From Abelmoschus esculentus (Eukaryota; Streptophyta; Magnoliopsida; Malvales; Malvaceae), in contig JAUCBN010000055.1 in assembly GCA_035048815.1 (NCBI GenBank), positions 3,169,501-3,233,500 on the forward strand: a stretch of DNA of 64,000 nucleotides, read 5' to 3'. The notes beneath the pieces are model-generated. The model ran no database searches and was not told the origin of the DNA. It saw only the letters and a list, made by a program, of their open reading frames with translations. A program made the translations under genes and the position numbers. Each line of letters begins with the position of its first letter. Within the stretch, counting starts at the first letter, position 1. Below are positions 1-12,477 of the stretch, piece by piece.

Positions 1-820
1 TGTACAACTTGTGCTCTGTGCGCCTGCAAGCTGGAGGATGGTGAAGTCGGAGCTTAAAGCTCCGTCTTCCAACAATATCGTGTACTGTTCAAAGATGGAG
101 CTAAAAGGCTCGTCTTCACCTTTCGAGAATCAAAAATTTTATTTAAAGACGGGTCTTTTGGATCAGCTTTTATTTTACTGTTCAAACATAAATATTCTGG
201 AAAATAATTTTCCTACATCAATAGTTAGAGAAATATTTTTCCCAACAATATTATTTTTAAGAATTTTTCGATAATTTTAGTGAAAAACACTAAAATAATA
301 TCCAATAAAACAAAACGGCTAGAATAGCCTTTCTCCACGGATAATAAGTTTTGGTCAAATTTTGTTATGAATCCTTAAACAAAGACTTATTTCTTTAAAA
401 GTCCCTCATATAATGTAAAAAAATCACTTGAGACCTTAATACAAAAAAATTCAATTGTGCTCTTATCAAACAAAAAAATCAATTAAACCCTTCTATTATA
501 TTGATTAATGTTGATAGTTTTTAGACAAATATATAGCATCTTAAATTCGATATAGATATTTCAAGTGATTTATTGTGTCATATTAAATTACTTAAGTGAT
601 CAATCAAATTTATCAAAACGTGTTTAACTAAAATCAAACGACTTTAACTTAAAACAACCCGATAATAATAAAGAAACCAAGCATATATAAATAGGCAATA
701 AGATTATGAAAAAGGAGCTCAAATATTTTTTTTAGTACGTTAGTGTGATAACAAATTAGTATATGTTTAATTTTTTAACTTTTTTTTAATAAGACCCACA
801 CAGTGCACATATATTTAAAG
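1..820. other. Intergenic, no gene seen
   Basis: An open frame covers the first 270 bases but I recognise no domain, and it ends in low-complexity sequence. Positions 49-63 form a perfect 7-bp-arm palindrome (GGAGCTT-A-AAGCTCC), and a related GGAGCT...GGCTC motif follows about 50 bases later. This could be the tail of a repeat that starts left of the window. The rest is AT-rich. Confidence 0.5.
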
Positions 821-1290
821 ATGGGTACAAGTCAGATTTTCGGCTCACCCACACCTGACCCGAAGAATCATACCCTCCTCCACTTGCCACCCGACCCGAC
901 CCGAGTTTAGAGTGAAAAAAATCCAACCCGACCCGATTTTTAAGCTTTAAAATCCGACCTGAATCATTTAAAAAATTAAATTTTAGGGACTTAATTGTAA
1001 AAAAATAAAATTTAGGGATGTAATTGTAAAAAAAATAAAATTTTAGTGACTTAATTGTATAATATATATATAAAGAGGGATCATTATTGCAAATATTCCT
1101 AAAATATATATAGAAAAATTATAGTCTCGGGTCGGGTCAGAAGTTTTTTACCCTAAACTCAAACCCAACCCGAGCCAAGATCACCTTTGAAAAACCCAAC
1201 CCAACCCAAACACGAATTTTTTACCAAAAAATCCGATCCGATCGAATTGAATCGAAACTCGTCAGGCTCGAATTCTATACCCATCCCTAT
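821..1290. repeat. hAT-like MITE with ACCCGACCCG-rich arms
   Basis: The ends are inverted relative to each other: GATGGGTAC near 830 and GTATACCCATC near 1280. The arms are rich in degenerate GACCCG/CGGGTC motifs around an AT-rich core. The layout matches the elements at 26952 and 30322. No clean target duplication is visible, so the ends and the superfamily are inferred. Confidence 0.45.
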
Positions 1291-4074
1291 ATATATATAA
1301 TACTCAAACTCAAATAACTTGAATGAATTATATTATTCTCTACTACAAGAGCACTCCATAAATTCAAAAGGCCGGATGTTTACTATTATTATAATAATAT
1401 TTTGTTTTAATTATTTAATAATTATTTTTTCTTTTAAAAAAAAGTTAGATATCGATTTTTTAAAAATAATTTTTCATCTTTATTAAACAAACATATATTA
1501 AAATAATTTTTTTTTTAAATTAAACGGAGTCTTATAAATTTATTTTTCCTGTTTGGAATCCATCCTAGAAACTCATCGTTGAAGACAAAGCAGAAACGAA
1601 CAAAGAACAGGAAAAACGAACCGAACCAAACAACGCGGTTACCCACTGACCAGTGACCACAACCCATAGGAATAGGATCCAATTGACAAAAACCTGCAGC
1701 TCAGCTCCAGCTGTACCTGTGGTGCCGTCCAAAACGAATTCCACCGTTAGTAGAACAGTTTGAAAATGTATACTTATGATATAAATAGAAATAAATCATT
1801 TATATAATTATAAAATGTGAAAAATACTTATGATATAAATATATAAACTATCACAGTTATTGAAGTGGTGGATAATAATAATGTACAAAGATAGAAGGGT
1901 CTAAATCCAAATTTGGATTAGTCTATATTAAATTTACACTTAAAATAATGGGGTGAAGTCAAAGATTTCTAGTTTCTTCGGTTTATTTGATGGATTTATT
2001 ATATATCGGTATAACTAAAGTTTGTATCGATATTTTATTTATAATTTCTCAAATTAAGATATTAATTACTTTAATCAATCTTTAAAAATTATGAAAGTCA
2101 TTTAAATGGGTAACTAACACATTTAATTTATTTATATTGATTAACGATTTTTACCTATTAAATTAATTATTTATTGATACTATCTCTTATATGTCGTTCT
2201 ATTAGAACATAATCATTTATTCAAGTTGATATATAAAACATTAGTATTTATCAATCAACCAATCATCAAATAATCACAAAAGTATTTTAACAGTCTTACA
2301 TAGTCTTTAAAGCTCCTAACATACTCGAATACTCAAGTTCATTATACGATTCAATATTCATCATGCCATGTATTATCTTTATCAACATACACTTATTATC
2401 CATTTTCTAGTTTGCAACCCCTACCATGCAAAACATTTATATTTATGATGTTCATGAAGTATTTTAGAGTTTGAGGTGCACTAAATTAATCTTGTTAAAA
2501 TCCTCATCCAAATGTCTCGAACAACACATAATATTGATTTGTTTAAAAAAAAGAAACACACGCACATAATATTGATGTTCCAACATGAACGATCCTTGTA
2601 CATCAATAAATATAAGAAACACATAAATTTTATGCATCTCTTATACTAATCGTAAGGTTAATGCTAAAAAAATTTAATCAGGTTCGAATTTGACGAAACA
2701 GACCATGCTATTAGATTTGTAAAATCGAGAAACCTTAGGGCAGGATATCTTAAAAACTCAACGTTGATCAATAGTCAATGATCAATGATTAACAACGATT
2801 GACGACAATGATCAACAACGAATGACAACTCGACTGACGACTTGACTGTGTTGGGGCCAGGTTGATTCGTCCTAACTCGACCTGAGTCAGCACCACGACT
2901 TGATTCGGTTTAACTTGATCGAGTCCACTCGATGACCCGATCACCATACGTAAAGATCACGCTCACGCACAAATGACAACATGTGGGGTGATCTCTGATG
3001 GTAGATGCAGATCAAACTTTTTAATCTGATTGTCTCGATATCGTTGATTTCAACAATTACTTTCGTTTGTGACAGTTTATGACGTTTTAATTTTTTTGTC
3101 TTTCTTTTTTTTTACTCTATCGAGTGATGACGATAACGATGATAAGACAATCACTAGTGACTGTATCTCGATAAAAAATTCAATAATATTAAAAATATAA
3201 CACACGAATGATGATAGATCAAACCTTAAAACTCAATTTTATTACTTTCTCCCCCCTTTCTTTCTCCCCATAACTTACTTTCGGATAGAATATCTTTCTC
3301 TCACCCTTTCTCATTATCCTATTTCTTTTTGAAATTTTAATCACCCCTTTCATAATTAATGGGTTTAAATTACTCCAAACTTGGGATTTTAAAATAATAG
3401 TTCACAATTCGGGTCTAAGATACTATTCGATAATCTAAAATTTGGGTTGTTACATTAACAACACATCGAGGTTTAAAATAAGTCCGATCAATTAATAGGT
3501 CAGGTTTAAAAAATAAATAAAATCAAATTTAGAGTAATTTAATCGGGTTATTACTATTATTTACCAGGTCATTTTTAGGTTTAAGTTTGTTTAAGTCAAG
3601 TACAAATTAGGTTTCGGATCCATAGTAACAAGTTCAATTCAAATTTGAGTTATTTTTGATCGGATGCATGTCGAATTTGATTGCTATAGTAACAAGTCTA
3701 ACTTAGATTCAAATCAATAATAATTAATTAAAGATCAATTTCGAATCACATCTTTATATCAAACTAAATTTTAACTCAGAATAAATTTTAATCAAATTTT
3801 GAAGAAACTTCTCATTCATTAAGCTCGGTTACATATTTTAAAAAAAACCTCTCTCACTCTGCCTTTAAAAACAAGAAAAATGAATATTTTAAAATTACAA
3901 CTAATTAAATTCCCTTATTACTCCTTCTTGGGTGTTTTCTTCTAGTACCTAACCAATGCCATTTCCCCTAAAATCACCTACTGGCTTCCTTCCTGGGTTA
4001 TTTTTCATTGCTAAGAAACAAACCTTGTCGGATAATCAAACTGTTTATGCTTTACGAAACAAACCAACAAAGAT
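1291..4074. other. Intergenic and upstream region of the TMK gene
   Basis: No coding region is recognisable. A less AT-rich patch (about 1555-1745) stands out but shows no sustained open frame. Around 2760-2830 there is a degenerate run of TGATCAACAACGA-like units. The last 300 bases before 4075 contain the promoter and 5' leader of the receptor kinase, with CT-rich stretches at 3840-3860 and 4090-4130. I cannot place a TATA box with confidence. Confidence 0.5.
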
Positions 4075-7000
4075 ATGCTCGCCCGCCACCGTATCATCCT
4101 TCTCCTCCTCCTTTTATCCGCCGTTTTTACCGCTGGTGACGACGGCGCAACTATGGTAAAGATAGCTTCATCCTTTCGCCCTGCTCCCACTGGGTGGTCA
4201 TCCTCTTCCTCTGATAACTACTGCAAGTGGCTCGGCATAACCTGCGACAAATCAAACCGAGTTATTTCCATCAACCTCTCCTCCAAATCCATGTCGGGTA
4301 CCCTTTCGCCCGACATCGCCGCCTTGTCGGAGCTCCGAACTGTGTCACTCCAACGCAACGCGTTGTCCGGGACCGTCCCGTCTTTCGCCAACCTCTCGAG
4401 TTTACAAGAAGTTTACCTAGGCAGCAACGCATTCACCTCTATCTCCCCAAACGCGTTCTCGGGGTTGACGAGCTTGCAAACGCTAAGTTTGAGTGATAAC
4501 GCCGGTTTAAGTCCATGGAGTTTCCCAGATTTGTCCCAATCGACAGGCCTCGTTGAGCTTCAACTAGACAACACCAGCATGTTCGGTCCCTTGCCCGATA
4601 TCTTCGTATCTATGGGCAGCTTGAAAAGTATAAGGTTGTCTTACAACAATTTGAGCGGAACATTGCCGGCTTCTCTCGGTGGTTCCATGATTCAGAATCT
4701 CTGGATCAACAATCAAGATGGTGGATTCACTGGCACCATAGAAGTTTTGTCCAACATGACACAATTGTCTCAGGTTTGGTTGCATAAAAACTTGTTTACG
4801 GGTCCGATCCCAGATTTGTCAAAATCTTTGGGTATTTTCGATCTTCAGCTTAGAGACAATCAGTTGACAGGGCCTGTCCCGAAATCTTTAATTGATCTTC
4901 CAGGCTTGAAGAATGTTTCACTGTCTAATAATAAATTGCAGGGTCCTTTTCCTATTTTTCCTAGTTCAGTAGAGAAAGTAGTTGTTGATGGAAACAATAA
5001 TTTCTGTGATCATGATGGGGCACCTTGTAGTCCTCAAGTTGCTACATTGCTCGAGATTGCTGGGTTTTTTGGGTACCCTGTGTCTCTTTCTGATAGTTGG
5101 TCCGGAAATGATGCCTGTCAATTCTCTTTTATTACTTGTGATGCTCAAAAGAATGTGATTACAGTGAATCTGGCTAAGAAAAACTTGGTTGGGATGATTT
5201 CTCCAGCGTTTGTGAATCTCAAAGCATTGAAGAACTTGAATCTGAATGATAATCAATTAACTGGTTCAATTCCTGATGGCCTAACTAAGTTGAGTAGTTT
5301 GCAGCTGCTTGACGTGTCTAATAACAATCTTAGTGGTGACATCCCGAAATTTCCAAGAAGTTTGGTAGAATTCAGTTACTCGGGGAATAGTTTACTTGGA
5401 AAATCAAGTGGTTCTAGTGGAGGAGGTCCAGCATCTGGAACACCAGGTGGAGGTTCGGACAGTAACTTAAAAAGTGGTGGCAGTGGTAAGACCACAATTG
5501 CTATGATTGTCGGTATTGTTGCTGGAGTATTGATTTTTGTTGCTGTTGTCTGCTTTGTTTCTTATAAGTATGTTATGAACAAGAAGTATGGAAAGTTTGG
5601 TAAGGTAGAGGACAGTGATGCTGAGAAGGGTGTATTTAAGAGTTTGGCAAACAGTGGCGGAATAAATGGGAATGGGGGAGTTACTGGTGAAATGCAAAGC
5701 CAGAGCAGTGGTGATCATAGTGACCGTCATTTCTTTGAGGGTGGAAATGTAGTGATCTCAATGCAAGTACTAAAACAGGTGACAGATAATTTCAGTGAGG
5801 CTAATGTTTTAGGAAGAGGTGGTTTCGGGGTAGTATATAAAGGGGAATTGCATGATGGCACACAGATTGCTGTCAAGAGGATGGAATGTGTGTCAACAGG
5901 TACTAAAGGAATGAATGAGTTTCAGGCTGAAATTGCGGTGCTTATGAAAGTTCGGCACCGACATCTGGTTGCTCTCCTGGGTTACTGTATTAATGGTAAT
6001 GATAGGCTCTTGGTTTACGAGTACATGCCACAAGGTACCCTCAGTCAGCATCTCTTTGAATGGCAGGAAAATGGGCATGCTCCGCTTACCTGGAAGCAGA
6101 GAGTCACCATTGCACTGGATGTTGCACGGGGGGTCGAGTATTTGCACTCTCTAGCACAACAAAGTTTCATTCATAGGGACTTGAAGCCCTCCAACATTCT
6201 CCTTGGGGATGACATGAGGGCAAAGGTTGCGGATTTTGGACTGGTTAAAAATGCACCCGATGGCAAATACTCTGTTGAGACCAGATTGGCCGGAACATTT
6301 GGATATCTTGCTCCTGAATACGCTGGTATGTTGATTATCGACTTGAAATGCTTTAAGATTTCATATGAACTGCAAACTTGCTTATGTTCTGTGATAATTT
6401 GCTCTAGTCAAATCAAACCTTTCAATGAAATAAAGGTGCATCCTTAATGTCTCAATTCTGGAATAGCTAAGATATTAGCAGTTGGTTTAAATAAAAGATA
6501 TCAGAAGTTAATATCATTGGGGTCTTTGTGGTATTATTGTACTAAACATGACAAAATGGTTCGAACAAGCCAATTTATTTGCACTTAATTTACTTGGCAT
6601 GAGAAAAAGGCTGGCAGACTTGGGGACCAGATCATAAACAGCATGTTTTAATGTCATGAGGCCTCAAAGAATATTCCATTTTCTTGTTGTAAAAGATTAA
6701 AATCATGATTGACCGAAAGAATTGTCGCACTCAGAATTTGAAACATTTGTAGAGGCATCTTTTAGTTGGATTGTTTTAAAAGATTAAATTATGTTCTTTG
6801 GGTTTTGTTGAAACCAATCTTTCTGGTTAAACCAGTAAATATTTTCTTTTATCTTTGCATTTTTCCGAGCTGTTCTGTGCAAAGCATCGTCATTTTATTG
6901 TTTCGTCAAATGTTAATAGATATGTTTTTTTAAACTTTACAGCAACCGGAAGGGTGACTACAAAGGTGGATGTGTATGCATTTGGAGTGGTCTTGATGGA

Positions 7001-7457
7001 GATAATCACTGGCCGGAAAGCTTTAGACGAAACATTACCTGATGATAAGTCACATTTGGTGACATGGTTCCGCAGGGTCCTTGTCAACAAAGACAACATT
7101 CCTAAAATGGTTGATGAAACAATCAATTGCGATGAAGAGACCATGGCAAGCATATTTAAGGTAGTTGAGCTGGCAGGACACTGCACAGCTCGTGAACCAT
7201 ATCAGCGACCCTACATGGGGCATGCAGTAAACATACTGGGCCCCCTTGTTGAGCTGTGGAAACCTTCCACCCAAGAGGATGACGAACACTCAGGCATTGA
7301 CCTTCACATGAGCCTTCCTCAGGCTCTACTAAGATGGCAAGCCGATGAAGGTACTTCAACAATGTATGGTGATATGTCATACTCCGAGACCCATACAAGC
7401 ATCCCCGCAAAACCCTCGGGATTTCCGGACACATTAAGCTCATCCGATGGTCGGTGA
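4075..7457 (+). CDS. TMK4: TMK-family leucine-rich-repeat receptor-like kinase (TMK4/BARK1 type)
   Basis: Plasma-membrane receptor kinase of the TMK family, which acts in auxin and growth signalling at the cell surface. There are two exons, 4075-6325 and 6943-7457. The GT-AG intron splits the Ala codon of the APE-following motif EYAATGR. The product is 921 residues. In order it has a signal peptide (about 1-20), a block of LRRs, a cysteine-bearing non-LRR island (about 310-365), a second short LRR block, a Gly/Ser-rich linker, a transmembrane helix (about 473-497) and a kinase domain. The kinase has the glycine loop GRGGFG at 580-585, Lys601, HRD with Asp702 and DFG with Asp720, so it looks catalytically competent. 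The end SSDGR is typical of the family. Assignment to TMK4 rather than TMK1-3 rests on remembered similarity of the island, linker and kinase. One oddity is RPYM where RPDM is usual. Confidence 0.93.
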
Positions 7458-8999
7458 TTGAAGCGAATAAGCTCATTTTGAAGAGGTACGCACTGTAAAA
7501 ACCGTCACAAGAACCAAAAAATTCCAGGTCGATTTGATTACGAAGTGTATTATGTTTCTTTTTTTTTCAGTTTGGTCTCCTATGTTTTGCTAAACACGAG
7601 CGAAAAGAACTCTTATGTTTCATATTATATTCTTCAACAACTAACCAAATGATTTGTTTTGCTTGGAGTCTTTGGTGAGGGAAAATGAAATAGGATTTGG
7701 GGTAGGAGAGGGAGGGAAAGAAAACCTGTATCATACTGAGTCATGTTTGGTTCTGTTTTTTATACTTGGAGACATATGAATGCTGATGTTCAAACTCTAG
7801 CATGCATCAACTGGTTAAGTTTGGTGTTTATCATGTTTGGTTGTTTCCTCTAGCAGTAGAAGAAAAATGGAAACTCTGGAACAGACAGTTTTGTTTATAG
7901 ATCCTGCATTAGTTTAAGTTTGTTAACAGTTTGGTGGGTCTTGAAAATCATACTAACATCACATGGCTTTGGTGACTTTCCATTGAAAAAGTATACAATT
8001 CTTAGTGCTGACTGCACATGTTCCTGTCTTTTTCTTACAGCAAAAAAATCCCTAAACAATGTTTCATGCTAAATTAAAGTGTGGGTTTGATTTGATGCTT
8101 TGGATACGTAACACTGACTGGCTGACCAATTAAATTAGGACATTAGCATTAGTTGATGTGTTGACATGACGATGAGATGATGTGTCTTCAGCTGTCACTG
8201 CCACCCACACAACAACCAGTTGCCTTACCAACAACTCGAATATTTCTACATAGACACATAATAATTGATTGAGTAATATTTTGATTTTTATTCTTTTAAT
8301 CAATTTAATTCTTAATATTTTATTTTAGATTAAAATAATTTATTTACAAAAAATTATTAATTAATTAACGATTAATTATTTAAAATAATATAATAAATTT
8401 AGATTATCATGCTAATATGATAATATCATATAAAAAATTTTACTAAAAAAATATCACATCAACCTAAAATTAATTTTATAAAATTATTCAAAAACAAAAT
8501 TATTTTTTTCTATTAACGTCATTCTGATCATTAATAAAATATTAAAATTAAATTAATTAAAAATTAAAAATCAAAATAATTATTCAACTAAATATTAAAT
8601 TTATTTTTCCAGACTATGCCAATAATTAAATACATTATCTTCTCCACCTCTTTTTACTATGACTAGAAGATTGTTAATAGGTGTTGCCGTGGTGGAAACA
8701 TTTTTCGCCTGTCAGATAAAAAAAATCTGAGTTTAAATTAAATTTTACTGAGCAAAAGATTTATCTGTTTATATTAAATTTTATATTAATGTATGATTTT
8801 ATAAAAAAATATTCAAGTAGGTAATGGCCATGTTTTACCTATAAAAAGTAATGGAAAATCTTTTTTTTTCCACTAATTTCAAAGAATTTATATTGAAAAA
8901 TTATTGTTTTTACTGAGTTTAAATCGTTTGTCTTTTAATCGTGTTTATTGGTATCCTTATTTTAAACTAGTGAGTTTAGGGTTTATGATTCAAGGTTAA
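7458..8999. other. 3' UTR of TMK gene, then intergenic
   Basis: The first several hundred bases are the likely 3' untranslated region, T-rich and with moderate GC. From about 8270 the sequence is AT-rich and degenerate. I see no gene. Confidence 0.5.
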
Positions 9000-9103
9000 A
9001 AATTATGATTATGATGAATATTTTTTAAAGTTTAGAGTCTAAGATATAAAAAATTATGATTATGATAAATATTTTTTAGAGTTTAGAGTCTAAGATATAA
9101 AAA
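9000..9103. repeat. 51-bp tandem duplication
   Basis: A unit containing TTATGATTATGAT, GTTTAGAGTCTAAGATATAAA and flanking AT runs occurs twice with a 51-bp period and only a few differences. A third, partial copy begins after it. Confidence 0.75.
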
Positions 9104-9313
9104 ATTAAGATTAAGATTTAAAATTTAATTTCTTAAGATTTTAGTATAAAATATAAAAGAAGATACGATTACTTTTTCACCACCATTATTATATATTACC
9201 TTCATTTCAATTATCATAGTCACCATCATATTTATTATCACCTCCAACACTACCATTTTTATGTTTATTATTACATTCTTTATGATTACTATCTTATTTA
9301 TAAGTATTATCTA

Positions 9314-9497
9314 TGGTAGATTTAAAAATTTATTTGAGGGTAAATACATATAAAATTTTAAAATTTTAAAGTGAATATAAACATCGAATATTATAAAAAC
9401 TTAAGAATTAATTCATAAAAATTAAAAAATTAAAGATAAATATATAAACTTTAAAAAATTTAGGGTGAGCACAGACTCACCTTCGAATCCACCACTA
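9314..9497. repeat. Dispersed repeat, copy 1 (related to 38444-38671)
   Basis: The right half (AAATTTAGGGTGAGCACAGA, then a CGAATCCACCAC end) matches the right half of the element at 38444-38671, which has CAGGGTGGACACGGAC and a GTGGATCTGCC end. The left end carries only a weak inverted match (TGGTAGATT). It is probably a degenerate non-autonomous DNA element. Confidence 0.45.
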
Positions 9498-9689
9498 ATC
9501 ATTCTAATTATGACTCTCATCGTAATTGTCATCAACACATGACCTTCATATCTTCAATCCGATGCTCTAAATTAGAAGATTTGAGAAGGCTAAGAATTAA
9601 ACGCATGATCTTCAGATTATTATATGAAACAACAAAAAAATAAAAGTAAAAGAAACAGAAATAAAACATCATGTTCATCATATCATTCG

Positions 9690-9861
9690 TAATTTCAATC
9701 AATCAAGATCGTTTATTTTAATTTTTTTAAGGTGAATCATCACTTTTTTTCTACATATAATTAATGGGTGAGCAGTTATTAGGTAATTATTTAAAAATGA
9801 ACGATCTTGATTGCTTAGACCATAAATGACGTGGTTAACATGATTCACCTAATAATCTCTT
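9690..9861. repeat. MITE ending in CACCTAATAATCTCT (copy related to 47971-48178)
   Basis: The right arm contains ATGACGTGG followed by ATTCACCTAATAATCTCT. A shortened left arm carries the inverse of its inner part (AATCAAGATCGTTTA against ACGATCTTGATTG). The right two thirds align with the element at 47971-48178. The left terminus is missing or degraded. Confidence 0.55.
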
Positions 9862-10052
9862 CACCGACTGATATTGGTTACTTGTGATTTAGACATAGTC
9901 TTATAATACGATGAGAGAGATTTTGAGAAGTTATTTTGAATAAATGTTTTTAGTTTGTTTGAAGTGTCTGATATTATTACTAAAAAATATTTTTAAATAG
10001 ATATTTTATCTATTTTAGATATTATTTTTAAAATTATAAAAAAAAAATATGA

Positions 10053-10071
10053 TATATATATATATATATAT
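10053..10071. repeat. (TA)n microsatellite
   Basis: An uninterrupted TA dinucleotide run of about nine units. Confidence 0.9.
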
Positions 10072-10299
10072 GAGTGTATAGGAATAATTTTACTTACAAG
10101 TATTTCAATCCTTTGAATGTAAAATTCTTAGCTTAGAAAAATTGTGCATATTATTAGTTTTTTAATTAAATCTAATTAAGTTTTGAGTATAATTGAAATA
10201 GTCCTTAATAGAGATATATAAATTATTTAAAGATTTAAGATATTTTATACAATTTATTAAAATAAACTCTTAATTTATAGTACGATATAATTTACATCA

Positions 10300-10340
10300 A
10301 CAATTATATTTATATTTATATTTATATTTATATTTATTTT
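10300..10340. repeat. (TATATT)n microsatellite
   Basis: About five copies of the hexamer TATATT/TTATAT in a row, followed by TTTATTTTTATT. Confidence 0.85.
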
Positions 10341-10741
10341 TATTGATAGACTCAATACATTGACAACATAAGCAAATAAATAAGAGTCTCATCCTTGAAT
10401 TGATATTCGATAGGATTGATCTATCAACTACACTTTATTGATCAAGCATTTTGAAAAACATTATAATAAAGTTTGAGATTAATGTCATTCGATAAATATA
10501 TTTTATTATAATGAAATAAAAAACTAAAAATATTCTCATATAGTTTGAGTGGAGATATTCTAATATTTTTATGATGAAATTTTAATTACCGTATCCATTT
10601 TTAATCTAGTAATTAAAACAAAATTTATGGAATTCAACCACCTCGACCACAATTAATGCTTCGAATTAAGAATTTTTTAAGAAAATTGTTATATATAGAG
10701 ATAAGATCAAGTTAAACAGTACAAAACTTTTAAGTTTTACA

Positions 10742-10872
10742 ATTTTTTTGGATTGTTGAATGATTGAAATGGATAACTTGGATTAACTTCTTAATTTTTT
10801 TAAGTGATATCTTCACATAACTGACTGTTAATCTGAGTTATTTATTTCAATCATCTAACAATCCAAAAAACG
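10742..10872. repeat. Small foldback MITE
   Basis: The arms at about 10742-10787 and 10827-10871 are inverted copies: TTTTTGGATTGTTGAATGAT against ATCATCTAACAATCCAAAAA, continuing through a GGATTAAC/GTTAATCT inner part. A related but more degraded copy lies at 18081-18207. Confidence 0.7.
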
Positions 10873-11100
10873 TGTTCGTACTCCTACAAAAGCCATAAAG
10901 TTCCATAGAACCCAACAAACTTGGTAGATACTTGAAGTTTTTAGAATAAATCATGTATGAATTAATGATGAATGATCATTTCTATACTGTCCAAAATCAT
11001 AAATCTCATAACACTATGAATTAGTCATAGGAAATAGAGTCCCTACTTCACTCTACTATATTTCCAAGCAAAGTGGGACATTTTGTTGGTAACATGACTG

Positions 11101-11108
11101 TATATAAA
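11101..11108 (+). promoter_or_regulatory. Probable TATA box of the RALF gene
   Basis: TATATAAA lies 112 bases upstream of the RALF start codon. This leaves room for a leader of about 80 bases. Confidence 0.65.
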
Positions 11109-11219
11109 GCTTCCATGTTGTATTTCCATGTCTTGTCCTTTCTCCACAAGAAACTGCTAAATCAGACCACAAAATCTGTTCATCAAACTTGAAAAATAAT
11201 CCTCCCCAAAACCCAAAAA

Positions 11220-11567
11220 ATGCCCACAGTCAATTTCATCTTCATCACCCTCTCTCTATCCTTTCTCCTCCACCATACTTGTGATTCGGTCTCAATCTTA
11301 GACCTTGACAGTGCACTGAAAAGCAGTGAAATTGATGTAATGGCGAAAAGGGTTTGCAGAAAAAAGCTTGAAGATTGTTTAGAAGATGAAGAAATGGAGT
11401 CTGAGAGCAGCAGGAGGATGCTGGTGATGCAGAGGAAGTACATTAGCTATGAGACCCTGAGGAGAGACATGGTCCCTTGTTCCAACCCTGGTGCTTCTTA
11501 CTATGATTGTAATGCTGGACATCAAGCCAATCGTTACAACCGAGGGTGTGAAGTTATTACAAGGTGA
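11220..11567 (+). CDS. RALF peptide precursor lacking the fourth cysteine
   Basis: Secreted precursor of a rapid alkalinization factor. RALFs signal at the cell wall through FERONIA-type receptor kinases. The predicted protein has 115 residues: a signal peptide (about 1-23), an acidic pro-region, an RRML processing site at 65-68 (the dibasic S1P-type cleavage motif of RALFs), then YISY at 74-77 and the mature peptide with Cys87, Cys97 and Cys110. Normal RALFs have four cysteines in two disulfides, the last in an ITRC motif. Here the frame reads ITR and then TGA at 11565-11567. Beyond the stop the same frame stays open for nine codons (ARGSKGIKT) to a second TGA at 11595-11597, as expected if the first TGA is a recent nonsense change. 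Alternatively, ACAAG/GTGAGC at the stop is a good splice donor, and the final cysteine could come from a downstream exon. The gene is otherwise intact and intronless, as is usual for the family. Confidence 0.85.
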   Translation: MPTVNFIFITLSLSFLLHHTCDSVSILDLDSALKSSEIDVMAKRVCRKKLEDCLEDEEMESESSRRMLVMQRKYISYETLRRDMVPCSNPGASYYDCNAGHQANRYNRGCEVITR

Positions 11568-12477
11568 GCTAGAGGCAGTAAAGGTATCAAAACCTGAAAA
11601 AACAAAACAAAATTTATGTTTTTTTTGGCTATGAAAACTGGGGTTGTTGTAAAATGCGTCTTTCTGGGGTTGCATATTAAGAATTCTTAGTTTTAATGTA
11701 GTAATGTTCATGATCATTGCATATTTTACTTTCATCACCAACACCTCTAATACTAAGTGAGTTTACCCTAAGATAATGGAAAAGGAAAATTCTACACCGA
11801 GACAAACACCATTAATATTGAACATTGTTAAACATCATTAAATTAATTAATAAAATTTAATATCTCAAGGACTCAATATATAATTAATAAAAGAGTGATA
11901 AATTCGACATATAATTAATAATTATATAATTAATAAATATAATATGTATATACGTACAATACAAATGTCTGACTTAAATTATTCAAATGATTGTGTTTTA
12001 TATTGCGTATAGTATTCATGTGTTTCAGATACTTATTAATTGCTCTAAATTAAATTACTAAACCTAATGACTTTACTTGAGAGATAAGTTTAACCTATGA
12101 AATTAGGTTGAATTTAAAAGGTTACATTTAAAATATGATTTTAAAACACATGGAAAGGCTAACATTAATAAGCATTCAAAACATGTTCAATAACATGGCT
12201 AACTTCCAATATCGAATTCATAGGCTTAGGTCTAGAGAAATTAAAACATGATCCAAATCCAATGTTGTATTATTCAAAGTAAATGTTTGTACATCCTTCC
12301 ATGTTAATATTTCCAGAAAAGGTTCAACAAATGCCACCAGGAAGACAGCATATAGAAATTTCTTCTCATTAAAGTCTTGCAGAAATGATAGAGGGCGTTA
12401 AAGATTAAAGATTAAAGATAAAACTAGTAAAAACCAGAACGCGAGGAGGATTCCGGTTACTGTACCATCATCGATTG
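11568..12477. other. RALF 3' region and intergenic
   Basis: This holds the likely 3' UTR of the RALF gene. Around 11790-11960 there is a degenerate piece (ATTAATATTGAACATTGTTA) resembling the MITE at 39114-39331. The last part, from about 12300, is probably the 3' UTR of the minus-strand gene that ends at 12478. Confidence 0.45.

Noticed and set aside
11..274. 87-codon frame at the left edge
   Set aside because: No domain. The second half is low-complexity and the region resembles repeat-derived sequence.
5467..6147. Minus-strand open frames inside the TMK gene
   Set aside because: Antisense shadows of the transmembrane and kinase coding sequence.
6326..6447. Continuation of the first TMK open frame to a stop at 6447
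   Set aside because: It runs into the intron. Splicing at 6325/6943 restores the kinase subdomain exactly.
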